A DNA stretch of 9,293 nucleotides, taken from Desulfofustis sp. (GTDB lineage: Bacteria; Desulfobacterota; Desulfobulbia; Desulfobulbales; Desulfocapsaceae). Location: positions 1 to 9,293 of the forward strand of contig JARFQM010000247.1 in the NCBI GenBank assembly GCA_029287755.1, written 5' to 3'. Numbering within the stretch: the first letter of the stretch is position 1; each line of letters starts with the position of its first letter. The translations under genes and the position numbers were made by a program. This document shows, one piece after another, positions 1 to 6,769 of the stretch. Below the pieces are notes generated by a model, which was given only the letters and a program-made list of their open reading frames with translations, was not told the origin of the DNA and searched no databases.

Positions 1-440
1 GAGGACCAGCCGGCCAGAATAATGCCGTAAACCCCGAAGCCGACCACGGCCAGAAACCAGAGGATGCCGATATCCATCGGTACAGCCTGCATCATGTAAT
101 GCTTGTCCCCGAGAATCAGGACATCGGCAAAAGGGATAACCGCAAAGCAGAGCAGGGCGGTGATAAAGACCAGCATGGGGGCCAGAATGAAATAGAACTT
201 GTGCTTGACATGGCCCGGGATGATATCTTCCTTGAACGCCAGCTTGATGCCATCGGCCGCATTCTGGATCAGTCCACCGGCTCTGAATCCCAGCACGTTG
301 CAGCGGTTTGGCCCGGCCCTGTCCTGAAAGAAGGCGGCCCCCCTGCGTTCCATCCACACCAGCACCGCGACAAAACTGAGCGGCACGAAGGCCCCGAAGG
401 CGATTCGTAAAATGACGAGCAGAATATCAAGCGCCGACAT
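1..440 (-). CDS. nuoH: NADH-quinone oxidoreductase subunit H, N-terminal part (runs off left edge)
   Basis: Subunit H is the membrane subunit that forms the quinone-entry channel of complex I against NuoB and NuoD. Translating the minus strand from the ATG at 440-438 gives 146 full codons, still open at the window edge. A first membrane helix (about residues 8-29) is followed by the family signature WMERR (29-33) and RAGPNR (41-46), then the conserved loop ADGIKLAFKEDIIP (62-75). A second helix (about 84-104) and the start of a third (about 123-143) follow. The start overlaps the end of nuoG by 14 bases, and a GCGAGGA-type ribosome site lies 5-6 bases upstream inside nuoG, which suggests translational coupling. 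About 200 further C-terminal residues are expected outside the window. What is seen matches the family well; only the truncation is a limitation. Confidence 0.96.
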   Translation of the reverse strand, partial: MSALDILLVILRIAFGAFVPLSFVAVLVWMERRGAAFFQDRAGPNRCNVLGFRAGGLIQNAADGIKLAFKEDIIPGHVKHKFYFILAPMLVFITALLCFAVIPFADVLILGDKHYMMQAVPMDIGILWFLAVVGFGVYGIILAGWS

Positions 441-1989
441 TGGTATCCTCGCTGTTTTGCAGGTTTATGCCCTCAGCGGGTATCGCTTGCGGGTCGATAT
501 CGGCCAGACAGGCCACCGATTGCTTTATGCCAGGCCAGGCATGGGGACCATCGCTGATGGCGCCGCCGAGCAGCCTGGTGATCTCTAAAATATCATGGGG
601 ATCTTCATTCTTGAACAAGGCCTTCTCAAAACGCTGCAGCACGTTATCCTCGTTGATGATGGTGCCGCCATATTCGCTGTAGGATGCGGTCGGCAGCACT
701 AGAGAAGCAGACTCATAGACCTGCAGCTGGTGGCTGCAGACGGCAATGGACTGGGTCTTGTCGAGCAGCGATTTGAGTTCTTCATCGACTCCGCCGAAAA
801 ACAGATCGTTGTTGAAATTGACCAGCAGGTCGGTGTGCTGCAGACCGGAGAGGAACTGTTCTCGACTGGAATCGATTTCGAGCAGCTCCAGCCCCCGGCG
901 ATTGGCCGCCTTGTCGTCGTTGATCAGATACTCATCTCCGTCGCCGTCTTTGATATAGTGATCGCTGTAACCGGACAGCTCGGCACCGTAGAGGGTGGCG
1001 AGCCGCTTCACCGCCCACATCTGCTCGAGGGAACAGTCCGGGGAGATGAGCATCAGCGGCTTGCGGGCCCGGTTGAGCCGCTCCCGCACCTGGTCTATGC
1101 CCTTGTCAAAGTCGATCACGGCGCCGTCTGCGAGGGCAGCGGTCTGCCGGTTTTCATTCTCGCCGGCGTAGCTCAGCCGCCCGGCGTCACAGATGAAATA
1201 GCCGTTGACCTTGAGATTGGTCCGGGCTCGGTAGCGGTAAATCACATCATCTTTGTATTTCTCCCGATGGTGATCGATATAGATGGCGCAGCCCTTGCTG
1301 CAGCCATGGCAGATGCCGGGATCTTTCTGCAGGAACCAGACCCGCTGCCTGAACCGGAAATCACTCGAGGTCATGGCGCCGACCGGACAGATGTCGACGA
1401 TGTTCAGGGCATAGCGATTGTTCAGCGGTTTACCGGGAAAAATCGACACCCGGGCGGCATCGGTCCGGTTGACAATCCCCAGTTCCCCGGTCTTGGTGAT
1501 CTGCCTGGTGAAACGGACGCAGCGACCGCAGAGCACGCAGCGCTCCTGGTCGTGCACCACTCCACAGCCGAAATCCATCCGTTTGCCCTGGGTCACCTGC
1601 TCGACCTGCATGCGGCTGTCGTCCAGGCTGTAGTTCATGTAATAGTCCTGCAGGGCGCACTCGCCGGCCTGATCGCAGACCGGGCAGTCGACGGGATGAT
1701 TGATCAGCTCGAATTCGAGCACGTCGCGCTGGATTTTTTTGATGTGCTCGGCATCGAGCAGCACCTTCATCCCCTCCTGGGCCGGAGTCTTGCAGGCCGG
1801 CACCAGCGGCGGCCTGCCGTCCTCAATGCCCACCAGGCACATGCGGCAGTTGCCGTCGGCTCCAAGAGCCGGATGATAGCAGAAGTGAGGGATTTCGATA
1901 CCCACCACACGAAGGGCATCGATCAGGTTCTTGCCCGATTCGACCTCCACCTCCTGGCCGTTTACGAAGAGCTTCACCATTTCAGCCAT
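427..1989 (-). CDS. nuoG: NADH-quinone oxidoreductase subunit G (short form)
   Basis: NuoG carries electrons from the NADH module towards NuoI in the peripheral arm. The 520-residue product begins with a [2Fe-2S] ferredoxin domain whose ligands are C37, C48, C51 and C66 (N1b). The His-ligated cluster N5 follows (H98, C102, C105, C111 in HPVDCPVCDQAGEC), then N4 (C151, C154, C157 and C201). A further four-cysteine set, C227-x2-C230-x3-C234 with C267, matches the extra N7-type cluster that only some bacteria have. Residues about 285-475 are a reduced molybdopterin-oxidoreductase-like domain, with SASLVLPTASYSEYGGT near 427-443. The protein is much shorter than E. coli NuoG (about 900 residues). 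The ATG at 1989 is preceded by AAGGA six bases upstream, and the gap after nuoF is 22 bases. No frameshift is visible: the stop sits at the nuoH start, so the short length looks natural. Confidence 0.96.
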   Translation of the reverse strand: MAEMVKLFVNGQEVEVESGKNLIDALRVVGIEIPHFCYHPALGADGNCRMCLVGIEDGRPPLVPACKTPAQEGMKVLLDAEHIKKIQRDVLEFELINHPVDCPVCDQAGECALQDYYMNYSLDDSRMQVEQVTQGKRMDFGCGVVHDQERCVLCGRCVRFTRQITKTGELGIVNRTDAARVSIFPGKPLNNRYALNIVDICPVGAMTSSDFRFRQRVWFLQKDPGICHGCSKGCAIYIDHHREKYKDDVIYRYRARTNLKVNGYFICDAGRLSYAGENENRQTAALADGAVIDFDKGIDQVRERLNRARKPLMLISPDCSLEQMWAVKRLATLYGAELSGYSDHYIKDGDGDEYLINDDKAANRRGLELLEIDSSREQFLSGLQHTDLLVNFNNDLFFGGVDEELKSLLDKTQSIAVCSHQLQVYESASLVLPTASYSEYGGTIINEDNVLQRFEKALFKNEDPHDILEITRLLGGAISDGPHAWPGIKQSVACLADIDPQAIPAEGINLQNSEDTNVGA

Positions 1990-2011
1990 GGATCGTCCTT
2001 TTCACACTGAT

Positions 2012-3268
2012 TTACGAGGCAGCATCGGTGACGTAGGCCTCAAACTCATCTCTAAATTTATTCAGGTAACTGCGCACCGGCATCGTACAGGCCGCCGACA
2101 GCACGCAGACCGTTTTCATCTCGATATTGTCGCAGAGCTCGACCAGCAGGTCGATATCGGCCATCGACCCTGCACCGGCGATGATCTTTTTGACTATTTT
2201 CAGCATCCAGCCCAGCCCTTCCCGGCAGGGTGTGCACTGACCGCACGACTCATGGTGATAGAAATAGATCAGGTTCTCGACCAGCTTGACGATGTCCACC
2301 GTCTCATCGAGCACCACGATGCCGCCGGAGCCGAACATGGTCTTGTGCTCGGCCATTGACTCATAGTCGAGACTCACCGTTTTTGCCTCTTCGGGCGTCA
2401 ATACCGGCGTTGAACTGCCACCCGGGATCACGCCCTTGAGTTTTCTGCCCTTCCAGACGCCGCCGGCCACACGGTCAAGCACCTCCATCAGCGGCAGCCC
2501 CAGCGGCAGCTCATACATGCCCGGTTTTTCCACATGCCCGGAGATGCCGAACAGGTGCGTTCCACTGCTTTTTTCGGTGCCATGGGCCTTATAGGCGTCA
2601 GCGCCTTCCTGGATGATGAAGGGCAGCGAGGCAATAGTCTGCACGTTATTGATAATGGTGGGGCAATCATAGAGGCCCACCACGGCCGGAAAGGGCGGCT
2701 TTGACCGGGGCTGCCCTTTCTTGCCCTCGATCGACTCGAGCAGCGCAGTCTCCTCGCCGCAGACGTAGGCACCTGCGCCCCGATGCACGGTGACATCAAG
2801 ACGAAAGTCGTGGCCCCCAACGGACTCACCCAGGTAGCCAGCCTCGTAAGCCTCATCGATAGCCCGCTGCAGCGCCTTAACCTGGGAGGTGTATTCACCT
2901 CTGATGTAGATGTAGGCGTCGTGGCAGTTGATCGCATAGCAGCAGATAATGATGCCCTCGATGAGCAGGTGGGGATCCTTGACCAGTATGTAGCGATCCT
3001 TGAAGGTGGCCGGCTCGGATTCATCCGAGTTGACCGCCAGATAGGTGGGCTTGTCGAGACCCTTGGGTAGAAAACTCCATTTCACCCCGGCCGGAAAGCC
3101 GGCGCCGCCGCGCCCTCTGAGACCGCTCTCCTTGACCTCGTTGATAACATCCTCGGGGCCCATCGAAAAGAGCTTGTCCAGGGTCTGATAGGCACCGTGG
3201 TCCTTGGCAACTTCGATGAGATGAGCGTCTTCGATGTCGAATTTGGCGCTGAGAATCTTCACGTCCAT
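2012..3268 (-). CDS. nuoF: NADH-quinone oxidoreductase subunit F (NADH/FMN-binding, 51-kDa type)
   Basis: NuoF binds NADH and FMN and takes the hydride that starts electron flow in complex I. In the 418-residue product the FMN/NADH glycine-rich loop [16 protein letters not shown] is at 49-64. The second nucleotide-binding segment, [13 protein letters not shown], is at 80-92, and [17 protein letters not shown] is at 166-182. The N3 [4Fe-4S] cluster ligands are C342, C345 and C348 in [12 protein letters not shown], with C388 as the fourth. Two family positions look unusual: EPAT where EPGT is common, and an added C394 in CVLSAAC, where CALGDAA-like sequence is typical. It has the usual family length and carries no thioredoxin-like fusion of the hydrogenase HoxF/HydB kind. 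Ribosome site GGAGGG lies about 9 bases before the ATG, and the gap to nuoE is 16 bases. It works with NuoE and NuoG. Confidence 0.97.
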   Translation of the reverse strand: MDVKILSAKFDIEDAHLIEVAKDHGAYQTLDKLFSMGPEDVINEVKESGLRGRGGAGFPAGVKWSFLPKGLDKPTYLAVNSDESEPATFKDRYILVKDPHLLIEGIIICCYAINCHDAYIYIRGEYTSQVKALQRAIDEAYEAGYLGESVGGHDFRLDVTVHRGAGAYVCGEETALLESIEGKKGQPRSKPPFPAVVGLYDCPTIINNVQTIASLPFIIQEGADAYKAHGTEKSSGTHLFGISGHVEKPGMYELPLGLPLMEVLDRVAGGVWKGRKLKGVIPGGSSTPVLTPEEAKTVSLDYESMAEHKTMFGSGGIVVLDETVDIVKLVENLIYFYHHESCGQCTPCREGLGWMLKIVKKIIAGAGSMADIDLLVELCDNIEMKTVCVLSAACTMPVRSYLNKFRDEFEAYVTDAAS

Positions 3269-3284
3269 CTTCGTCCACCCTCCC

Positions 3285-3791
3285 CTATTCGAGCGTCGTC
3301 AGCAGCGCTTTGAATTTTTTCAGATCCATTTCTTCGTGGAATTCACCGTTCACCTGGACCACCGGTGCGGTTCCGCAATGCCCCAAACACTCGACCTCTT
3401 CCAGGCTGAATCGGCCATCCTCGCTGATCTCCCCCGGGCGCAGGCCGATCTCCTCGGCCAGGTAGTCGACAATCGCCTGCTTGTCGCGCAGCCAGCAGGA
3501 CAGCGTCCGGCAGACGCAGATATGGTAATTGCCCACCGGCTTGAGTTGATACATGGTATAAAAGGTCGCCAGCTCGAAAACCTTGGCCGGAAAAGTGCCA
3601 ATCCGCTCGGCGATGTACTCGATCGCCTCGGTGCTGATCCAGCCCTGCTGTTCCTGAGCCATCCACAGGGCGGGCATGATCATCGATTCCCTGATCGGGT
3701 AGCGGACGATCAGCCGCTCGAACTCCGCATCCCGCTCGGCATCGAACGCAAAAGGTTCACCAGTGCTTAGCAACTCCGAACGATCGCTCAT
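3285..3791 (-). CDS. nuoE: NADH-quinone oxidoreductase subunit E (24-kDa type, [2Fe-2S])
   Basis: NuoE carries the off-pathway [2Fe-2S] cluster N1a next to the FMN of NuoF. The 168-residue product has the helical N-terminal half of the family (PALWMAQEQQGWIS around 40-53, FELATFYTMY around 72-81). A thioredoxin-like half follows with the four ligands C94 and C99 (C-x4-C in CVCRTLSC) and C135 and C139 (C-x3-C in ECLGHC). The ATG overlaps the nuoCD stop as ATGA (4 bases), a sign of coupled translation. Length and ligand spacing are ordinary for the family. The same fold occurs in NAD-linked formate dehydrogenases and bidirectional hydrogenases, but the position between nuoCD and nuoF settles the assignment. 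Confidence 0.97.
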   Translation of the reverse strand: MSDRSELLSTGEPFAFDAERDAEFERLIVRYPIRESMIMPALWMAQEQQGWISTEAIEYIAERIGTFPAKVFELATFYTMYQLKPVGNYHICVCRTLSCWLRDKQAIVDYLAEEIGLRPGEISEDGRFSLEEVECLGHCGTAPVVQVNGEFHEEMDLKKFKALLTTLE

Positions 3792-5503
3792 CTGTCCAGC
3801 TCTCCGCCTATGATATTGATGCTGCCGAGGTTGATAACCGCATCAGCGATCATCTCCCCCTCGATCATCTCGTGGAATCCGCCCATCGCGTAAAAACAGG
3901 GAGGGCGCACCTTCAGTTTATAGGGACCGCCCGAACCGTCGGCCACGAAATGAAACCCCAGTTCGCCGTTGGCGGCTTCATAGCTGTCGTACCACTCCCC
4001 GGCGGGCACCTTCACCCCTTCGAAAATCAGCTTGAAATGATTGGCCAGCCCCTCGATCTTGTTGTAGACCTGATCTTTAGGCGGCAGGGCGACCCGGTGG
4101 TCATCGACGAACACGGGGCCTTCGGGAATCATCTTCATGGCCTGCCGAATGATCTTGATCGATTCGAAAATCTCTTCGAAGCGGACCATCATGCGGTCGT
4201 AAATATCGCCCTGGCTGCCGACCGGCACGCAAAAATCAAAGGCCTCGTAGTTGTAATAGGGGTTGTCCTTTCTGAGATCGAACGAGACCCCGGTGGAGCG
4301 CAGGTTGGGGCCGGTATAGCCATAGGAGAGGGCCGTTTCCGGGCTGAGCACGCAGGTGCCCTGGGTCCGCTCGTGCACGATGCGGTTCTGGAGCACCAGT
4401 TTGAGCGAGTCGTTTACGCCCTTCTCGATAGCTTTGAGCTGCTGCTCCATATCGTCTTCCCAGCCCTCGTAAAAATCGCGATACATGCCGCCAATGCGGG
4501 TGAAAGAGCTGGTCAGCCGGGCCCCGGTCAGCCGGGAGATGAAATCGTAGGAGGCCTCCTTTTCATTGTAGAGATACCAGTAGTTGGTCAGCCCACCCAT
4601 ATCGACCAGGTTGGCCGCCAGGCAGACCAGGTGATCCTGGACCCGGAAAAACTCGGACAGAACCACCCGCATGAACCGGGCCCGCTCGGTGATCTCGAGC
4701 CCCAGCCATGACTCAATCGCCTTCACATAGGCGATGTTGTTCATCAGGGCCGAACAATAATTGAGTCGATCGGTCAGCGGAACGATCTGGTTGTAGGTGC
4801 GGTTTTCCGCTGTTTTCTCAAAGCCGCGGTGCAGGTAGCCGATCTCGTTGACGTTGGCCATGATGGTCTCGCCGTCGAGGGCGGTGAAAATCCTGATCGC
4901 GCCGTGAGTGGCCGGGTGGGACGGTCCGAGATTGAGAAACATCATCTCGGTGTTGATGTCCTGCATGGTGCTCTTGTCTATCCCCTTGGAGGCCAACCGG
5001 GCCCGGATCTCTTTCTCGAGACTGTCGGCCTCGTAGCAGATCTGGCCCTTGAAAATGTCGTAGTCCTTGCGCAGCGGGTGACCTTCGAACTGCCAGTGGT
5101 TGAGTATCCGCCTCAGATCGGGATGGTTTCTGAAAATGATTCCATACTGGTCGTATACCTCGCGCTCGGCCCAGTCGGCGGAACCCCACAGATGGGCCAC
5201 AGATTCCACACCCCGCTCGGGGTCCGCCACCGGCGTGCGTACCTGGAGCAGCCAGTTGCGCTCCCAGTTGCGCAGGGTATAGACCACACAGAACCTGGCG
5301 GCGGGCTTCAGGGGATAGGTGAGATAGTCAATGGCGGTGATATCGAGCAGCAGGGAAAAACCAAGATCCGGGTAGGTCTTGAGCCGTTCCATTACCTGGG
5401 GCACCGCTTGCGGATCAATATCGATTACTGTGCAGTCGAGTACCGTGCGCGGCTCGATCTCAGGGAAAAGCACCTGCAGTTTGTCTGTCAGCGAATCAGT
5501 CAT
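3788..5503 (-). CDS. nuoCD: NADH-quinone oxidoreductase subunit C/D fusion
   Basis: This single 571-residue protein combines NuoC (30-kDa) and NuoD (49-kDa), the connecting subunits that form the quinone site with NuoB and NuoH. Residues about 1-150 are NuoC, with the signature W-x4-W-x-E-REVYDQYGI (106-122) and HPDLRRIL through GHPLRKDY (127-148). A linker of about 35 residues (150-185) leads into NuoD at FLNLGPSHPATHG (189-201). H200 and Y249 (in DRLNYC) correspond to the quinone-headgroup residues His38 and Tyr87 of Thermus Nqo4. The end, GGELDR, is the usual NuoD C-terminus. No stop or frameshift breaks the junction, so the fusion is real; similar fusions are known, for example in E. coli. 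Start ATG at 5503, 2 bases after the nuoB stop; the AAGGA upstream is about 13 bases away, so coupling to nuoB probably helps initiation. Confidence 0.97.
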   Translation of the reverse strand: MTDSLTDKLQVLFPEIEPRTVLDCTVIDIDPQAVPQVMERLKTYPDLGFSLLLDITAIDYLTYPLKPAARFCVVYTLRNWERNWLLQVRTPVADPERGVESVAHLWGSADWAEREVYDQYGIIFRNHPDLRRILNHWQFEGHPLRKDYDIFKGQICYEADSLEKEIRARLASKGIDKSTMQDINTEMMFLNLGPSHPATHGAIRIFTALDGETIMANVNEIGYLHRGFEKTAENRTYNQIVPLTDRLNYCSALMNNIAYVKAIESWLGLEITERARFMRVVLSEFFRVQDHLVCLAANLVDMGGLTNYWYLYNEKEASYDFISRLTGARLTSSFTRIGGMYRDFYEGWEDDMEQQLKAIEKGVNDSLKLVLQNRIVHERTQGTCVLSPETALSYGYTGPNLRSTGVSFDLRKDNPYYNYEAFDFCVPVGSQGDIYDRMMVRFEEIFESIKIIRQAMKMIPEGPVFVDDHRVALPPKDQVYNKIEGLANHFKLIFEGVKVPAGEWYDSYEAANGELGFHFVADGSGGPYKLKVRPPCFYAMGGFHEMIEGEMIADAVINLGSINIIGGELDR

Positions 5504-5505
5504 AA

Positions 5506-6018
5506 TCAGTCGAGGATTCCTTTGAAATCTTTATGGCGGTCAACCAACACGCTTTCGGTCTGAATCTTTTCCTGAATCTTCATCAGGGCGTCGAGCACCG
5601 CTTCGGGGCGCGGCGGGCAGCCCGAGATGAAGACATCCACCGGTATCACGGTGTCGATGCCCTGCACCGTGCAGTAGTTGTCGTAAATCCCGCCTGAACT
5701 CGCACAGGCGCCCATGGCGACAACCCAGCGGGGATCCGGCATCTGGTCATAGATGCGCTTGAGAATGGGGGCCTGTTTGTAGCTGATGGTACCGCACACC
5801 AGCATCAGATCCGCCTGCCGCGGTGAAAAACGAACCACCTCGGCGCCAAAGCGGGAAATATCGTGCTGGGAGGCGGCTGCGCTCATGAACTCGATTGCAC
5901 AGCAGGCCGTACCGAAGACCATGGGCCAGAGCGAGTACTGCCGGCCCCAATTGATGATCTCATCCAGTTTAGTCGTTAATACCGAGTCTCCGAGACCGGC
6001 TTCTATTCCTAACGCCAA
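5506..6018 (-). CDS. nuoB: NADH-quinone oxidoreductase subunit B (PSST type, cluster N2)
   Basis: NuoB holds the terminal [4Fe-4S] cluster N2, which reduces quinone. The 170-residue product shows [11 protein letters not shown] with the tandem ligands C39-C40, then GACASSGG (C105) and [12 protein letters not shown] (C134), all four N2 ligands. [13 protein letters not shown] (65-77) and the NADH/Ni-Fe hydrogenase small-subunit-like core are intact. The start is the rare TTG at 6018-6016: AAGGGG lies 7-8 bases upstream, and homologous proteins begin at about this point (GIEA-x-LGD-x-VLTT). It overlaps the 3' end of nuoA by 10 bases. The next in-frame ATG would remove the conserved N-terminal segment, so TTG is preferred. 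The product acts at the junction between peripheral and membrane arms, beside NuoCD and NuoH. Confidence 0.96.
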   Translation of the reverse strand: MALGIEAGLGDSVLTTKLDEIINWGRQYSLWPMVFGTACCAIEFMSAAASQHDISRFGAEVVRFSPRQADLMLVCGTISYKQAPILKRIYDQMPDPRWVVAMGACASSGGIYDNYCTVQGIDTVIPVDVFISGCPPRPEAVLDALMKIQEKIQTESVLVDRHKDFKGILD

Positions 6019-6368
6019 TTGAGCACCCCTTTTCTTAAGATGTAAATCAATCCGGTGAGCAGCAGGAGAATGAACACGGTCATCTCAACGAAACCAATTA
6101 CGCCTAATTCCCGGAGACTTACCGCCCACGGATACATGAACACAGCCTCTATATCGAAGATCAGAAAAAGAATTGCCAACAGGTAGAATTTGACGCTGAA
6201 TTTCTGGTCCGCCATACCGACCACCTGCTTGATGCCGCTCTCGTAGGGGGCATTTTTGGCTTCACCGCCAGAGCGGGGCCCGAGTACCGCGGTCAGTACC
6301 ATGATGGTGGGAATCAGGAGGGCAAGGCCAATGAAGATCGCGCCGGATAGAACCAATTCTGCAGACAT
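6009..6368 (-). CDS. nuoA: NADH-quinone oxidoreductase subunit A
   Basis: NuoA is a small membrane subunit beside the quinone channel. The 119-residue product has three membrane helices (about 5-29, 60-81 and 90-111). The conserved loop NAPYESGI lies at 39-46, and the second helix carries the acidic pair D72/E74 in [15 protein letters not shown] chose the ATG at 6368-6366. An in-frame TTG directly before it (6371) is possible, but GAGGTG is spaced about 5 bases from the ATG and the ATG is the stronger codon. It is the first gene of the nuo operon, with about 400 bp of non-coding DNA upstream holding candidate promoters, and it overlaps nuoB by 10 bases. Confidence 0.96.
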   Translation of the reverse strand: MSAELVLSGAIFIGLALLIPTIMVLTAVLGPRSGGEAKNAPYESGIKQVVGMADQKFSVKFYLLAILFLIFDIEAVFMYPWAVSLRELGVIGFVEMTVFILLLLTGLIYILRKGVLNWR

Positions 6369-6397
6369 CAAGACACCTCACACTGGGCTATAACTGC

Positions 6398-6427
6398 ATT
6401 AATGTGTTGCACAGAGCAACCTGTCAA
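6398..6427 (-). promoter_or_regulatory. candidate sigma70-type promoter for the nuo operon
   Basis: On the minus strand a perfect TTGACA (6427-6422) is followed after 18 bases by ATTAAT (6403-6398), which matches 4 of 6 positions of the -10 consensus. Transcription would start near 6391, leaving a leader of about 25 bases before the nuoA ATG that contains the GAGGTG ribosome site. A second TTGACA (6472-6467) lies 45 bases further upstream but has only a poor -10 (GTAATT-like) at proper spacing. The spacer here contains a small hairpin, GTTGC-5-GCAAC (6420-6406). The assignment rests on consensus matching only. Confidence 0.45.
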
Positions 6428-6436
6428 AACCAAACA

Positions 6437-6456
6437 CCGCTTGAATTACCAAGCGG
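6437..6456. repeat. perfect inverted repeat upstream of the nuo promoter (possible operator)
   Basis: CCGCTTG (6437-6443) and CAAGCGG (6450-6456) form a perfect 7-bp inverted repeat around a 6-bp AT-rich centre. It lies between the two TTGACA elements upstream of nuoA. Placement and symmetry fit a dimeric regulator site, or a hairpin in a longer leader if transcription starts further upstream. No T-run follows on either strand, so it is not an intrinsic terminator. I do not recognise the motif as a named regulator's site. Confidence 0.4.
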
Positions 6457-6641
6457 AACCACTCCCTGTCAAGCAAAGGTGATTTTCGTGTTTATTCACA
6501 TAATTGCCGCACCTTGTGCCGACTGGACAACCCTCCGCAAGCATCTGTGCCTGTTGTGCACAAAACGCTGCGGCTGCGGAAGAATACCACAGAAGCATGT
6601 CTTTTGGATAAAGAAAAAGACAGAATTCTACTAATTGACAA

Positions 6642-6692
6642 GGCGCGGGCACAACACGCACAGCGCAAAACACCTGGCCATGGTCCCGCGCC
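6642..6692. repeat. GC-rich inverted repeat with 35-bp centre
   Basis: GGCGCGGG (6642-6649) is matched exactly by CCCGCGCC (6685-6692) on the same strand. RNA from either strand could form a strong 8-bp stem closing a 35-base loop. No U-rich tail follows on either strand, so a simple terminator is unlikely. It lies in the ltaE-nuoA intergenic region, about 300 bases upstream of nuoA. Its role is unknown. Confidence 0.4.
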
Positions 6693-6769
6693 CCCTTAAT
6701 CAGTAATATGCAACAAAAGATCAATAATAACTGATAAATTAACGCCTCCCTTGCGGCCCCATCAGGCGG

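Larger units (their letters stand above)
6372..6769. other. about 400-bp intergenic region between ltaE and nuoA
   Basis: No convincing protein gene is visible here. The short open frames on both strands lack ribosome sites and have compositions unlike the neighbouring proteins. The nuoA-proximal 100 bases carry the candidate promoter elements and the CCGCTTG inverted repeat. Further up are a perfect palindrome TTGTGCACAA (6554-6563), a GC-rich inverted repeat GGCGCGGG (6642-6649) / CCCGCGCC (6685-6692) with 35 bases between its arms, and an AT-rich imperfect repeat (6699-6707 / 6727-6735). Directly after the ltaE stop, CGCCT (6743-6747) and AGGCG (6764-6768) could pair, but no T-run follows. 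The region could hold a long leader or a small RNA; nothing seen proves either. Confidence 0.5.

Noticed and set aside
730..2010. A 426-codon open frame on the plus strand, antisense to nuoG
   Set aside because: It lies wholly over the well-supported nuoG, has no recognisable domain or ribosome site, and such long antisense frames are expected in G+C-rich coding DNA.
3872..5563. Long plus-strand open frames (279 and 244 codons) opposite nuoCD
   Set aside because: Both are shadows of the real minus-strand gene: no motifs, no start signals, and composition that follows the codon bias of nuoCD.
427..6368. Assignment of this cluster to an electron-bifurcating hydrogenase, formate dehydrogenase or F420-type (Fpo-like) complex
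   Set aside because: NuoEFG homologues occur in those systems, but here they lie between nuoCD and nuoH in the standard complex I order, with N2 ligands in NuoB and quinone-site residues H200 and Y249 in NuoCD; no catalytic hydrogenase or formate dehydrogenase subunit is present.
6514..6530. Possible Rex box (TTGTGCC...GGACAA)
   Set aside because: It is 17 bp, not 18, and lacks the inner AA/TT of the consensus; only the outer TTGT/ACAA agree.
6533..6550. Sigma54-like element on the minus strand (AGGCACA...TTGC) upstream of nuoA
   Set aside because: The GG and GC are 11 bases apart instead of the required 10, and the rest of the match is partial.
6404..6724. Overlapping small open frames on both strands in the ltaE-nuoA gap (76 and 92 codons)
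   Set aside because: No ribosome sites; unusual Cys-rich and Trp-rich composition unlike the neighbouring proteins; the plus-strand and minus-strand frames cover the same DNA. Treated as non-coding.
6743..6768. Intrinsic terminator after ltaE
   Set aside because: CGCCT and AGGCG can pair, but the stem is only 5 bp with a poor interior and is followed by TTAATTTA, not a T-run.
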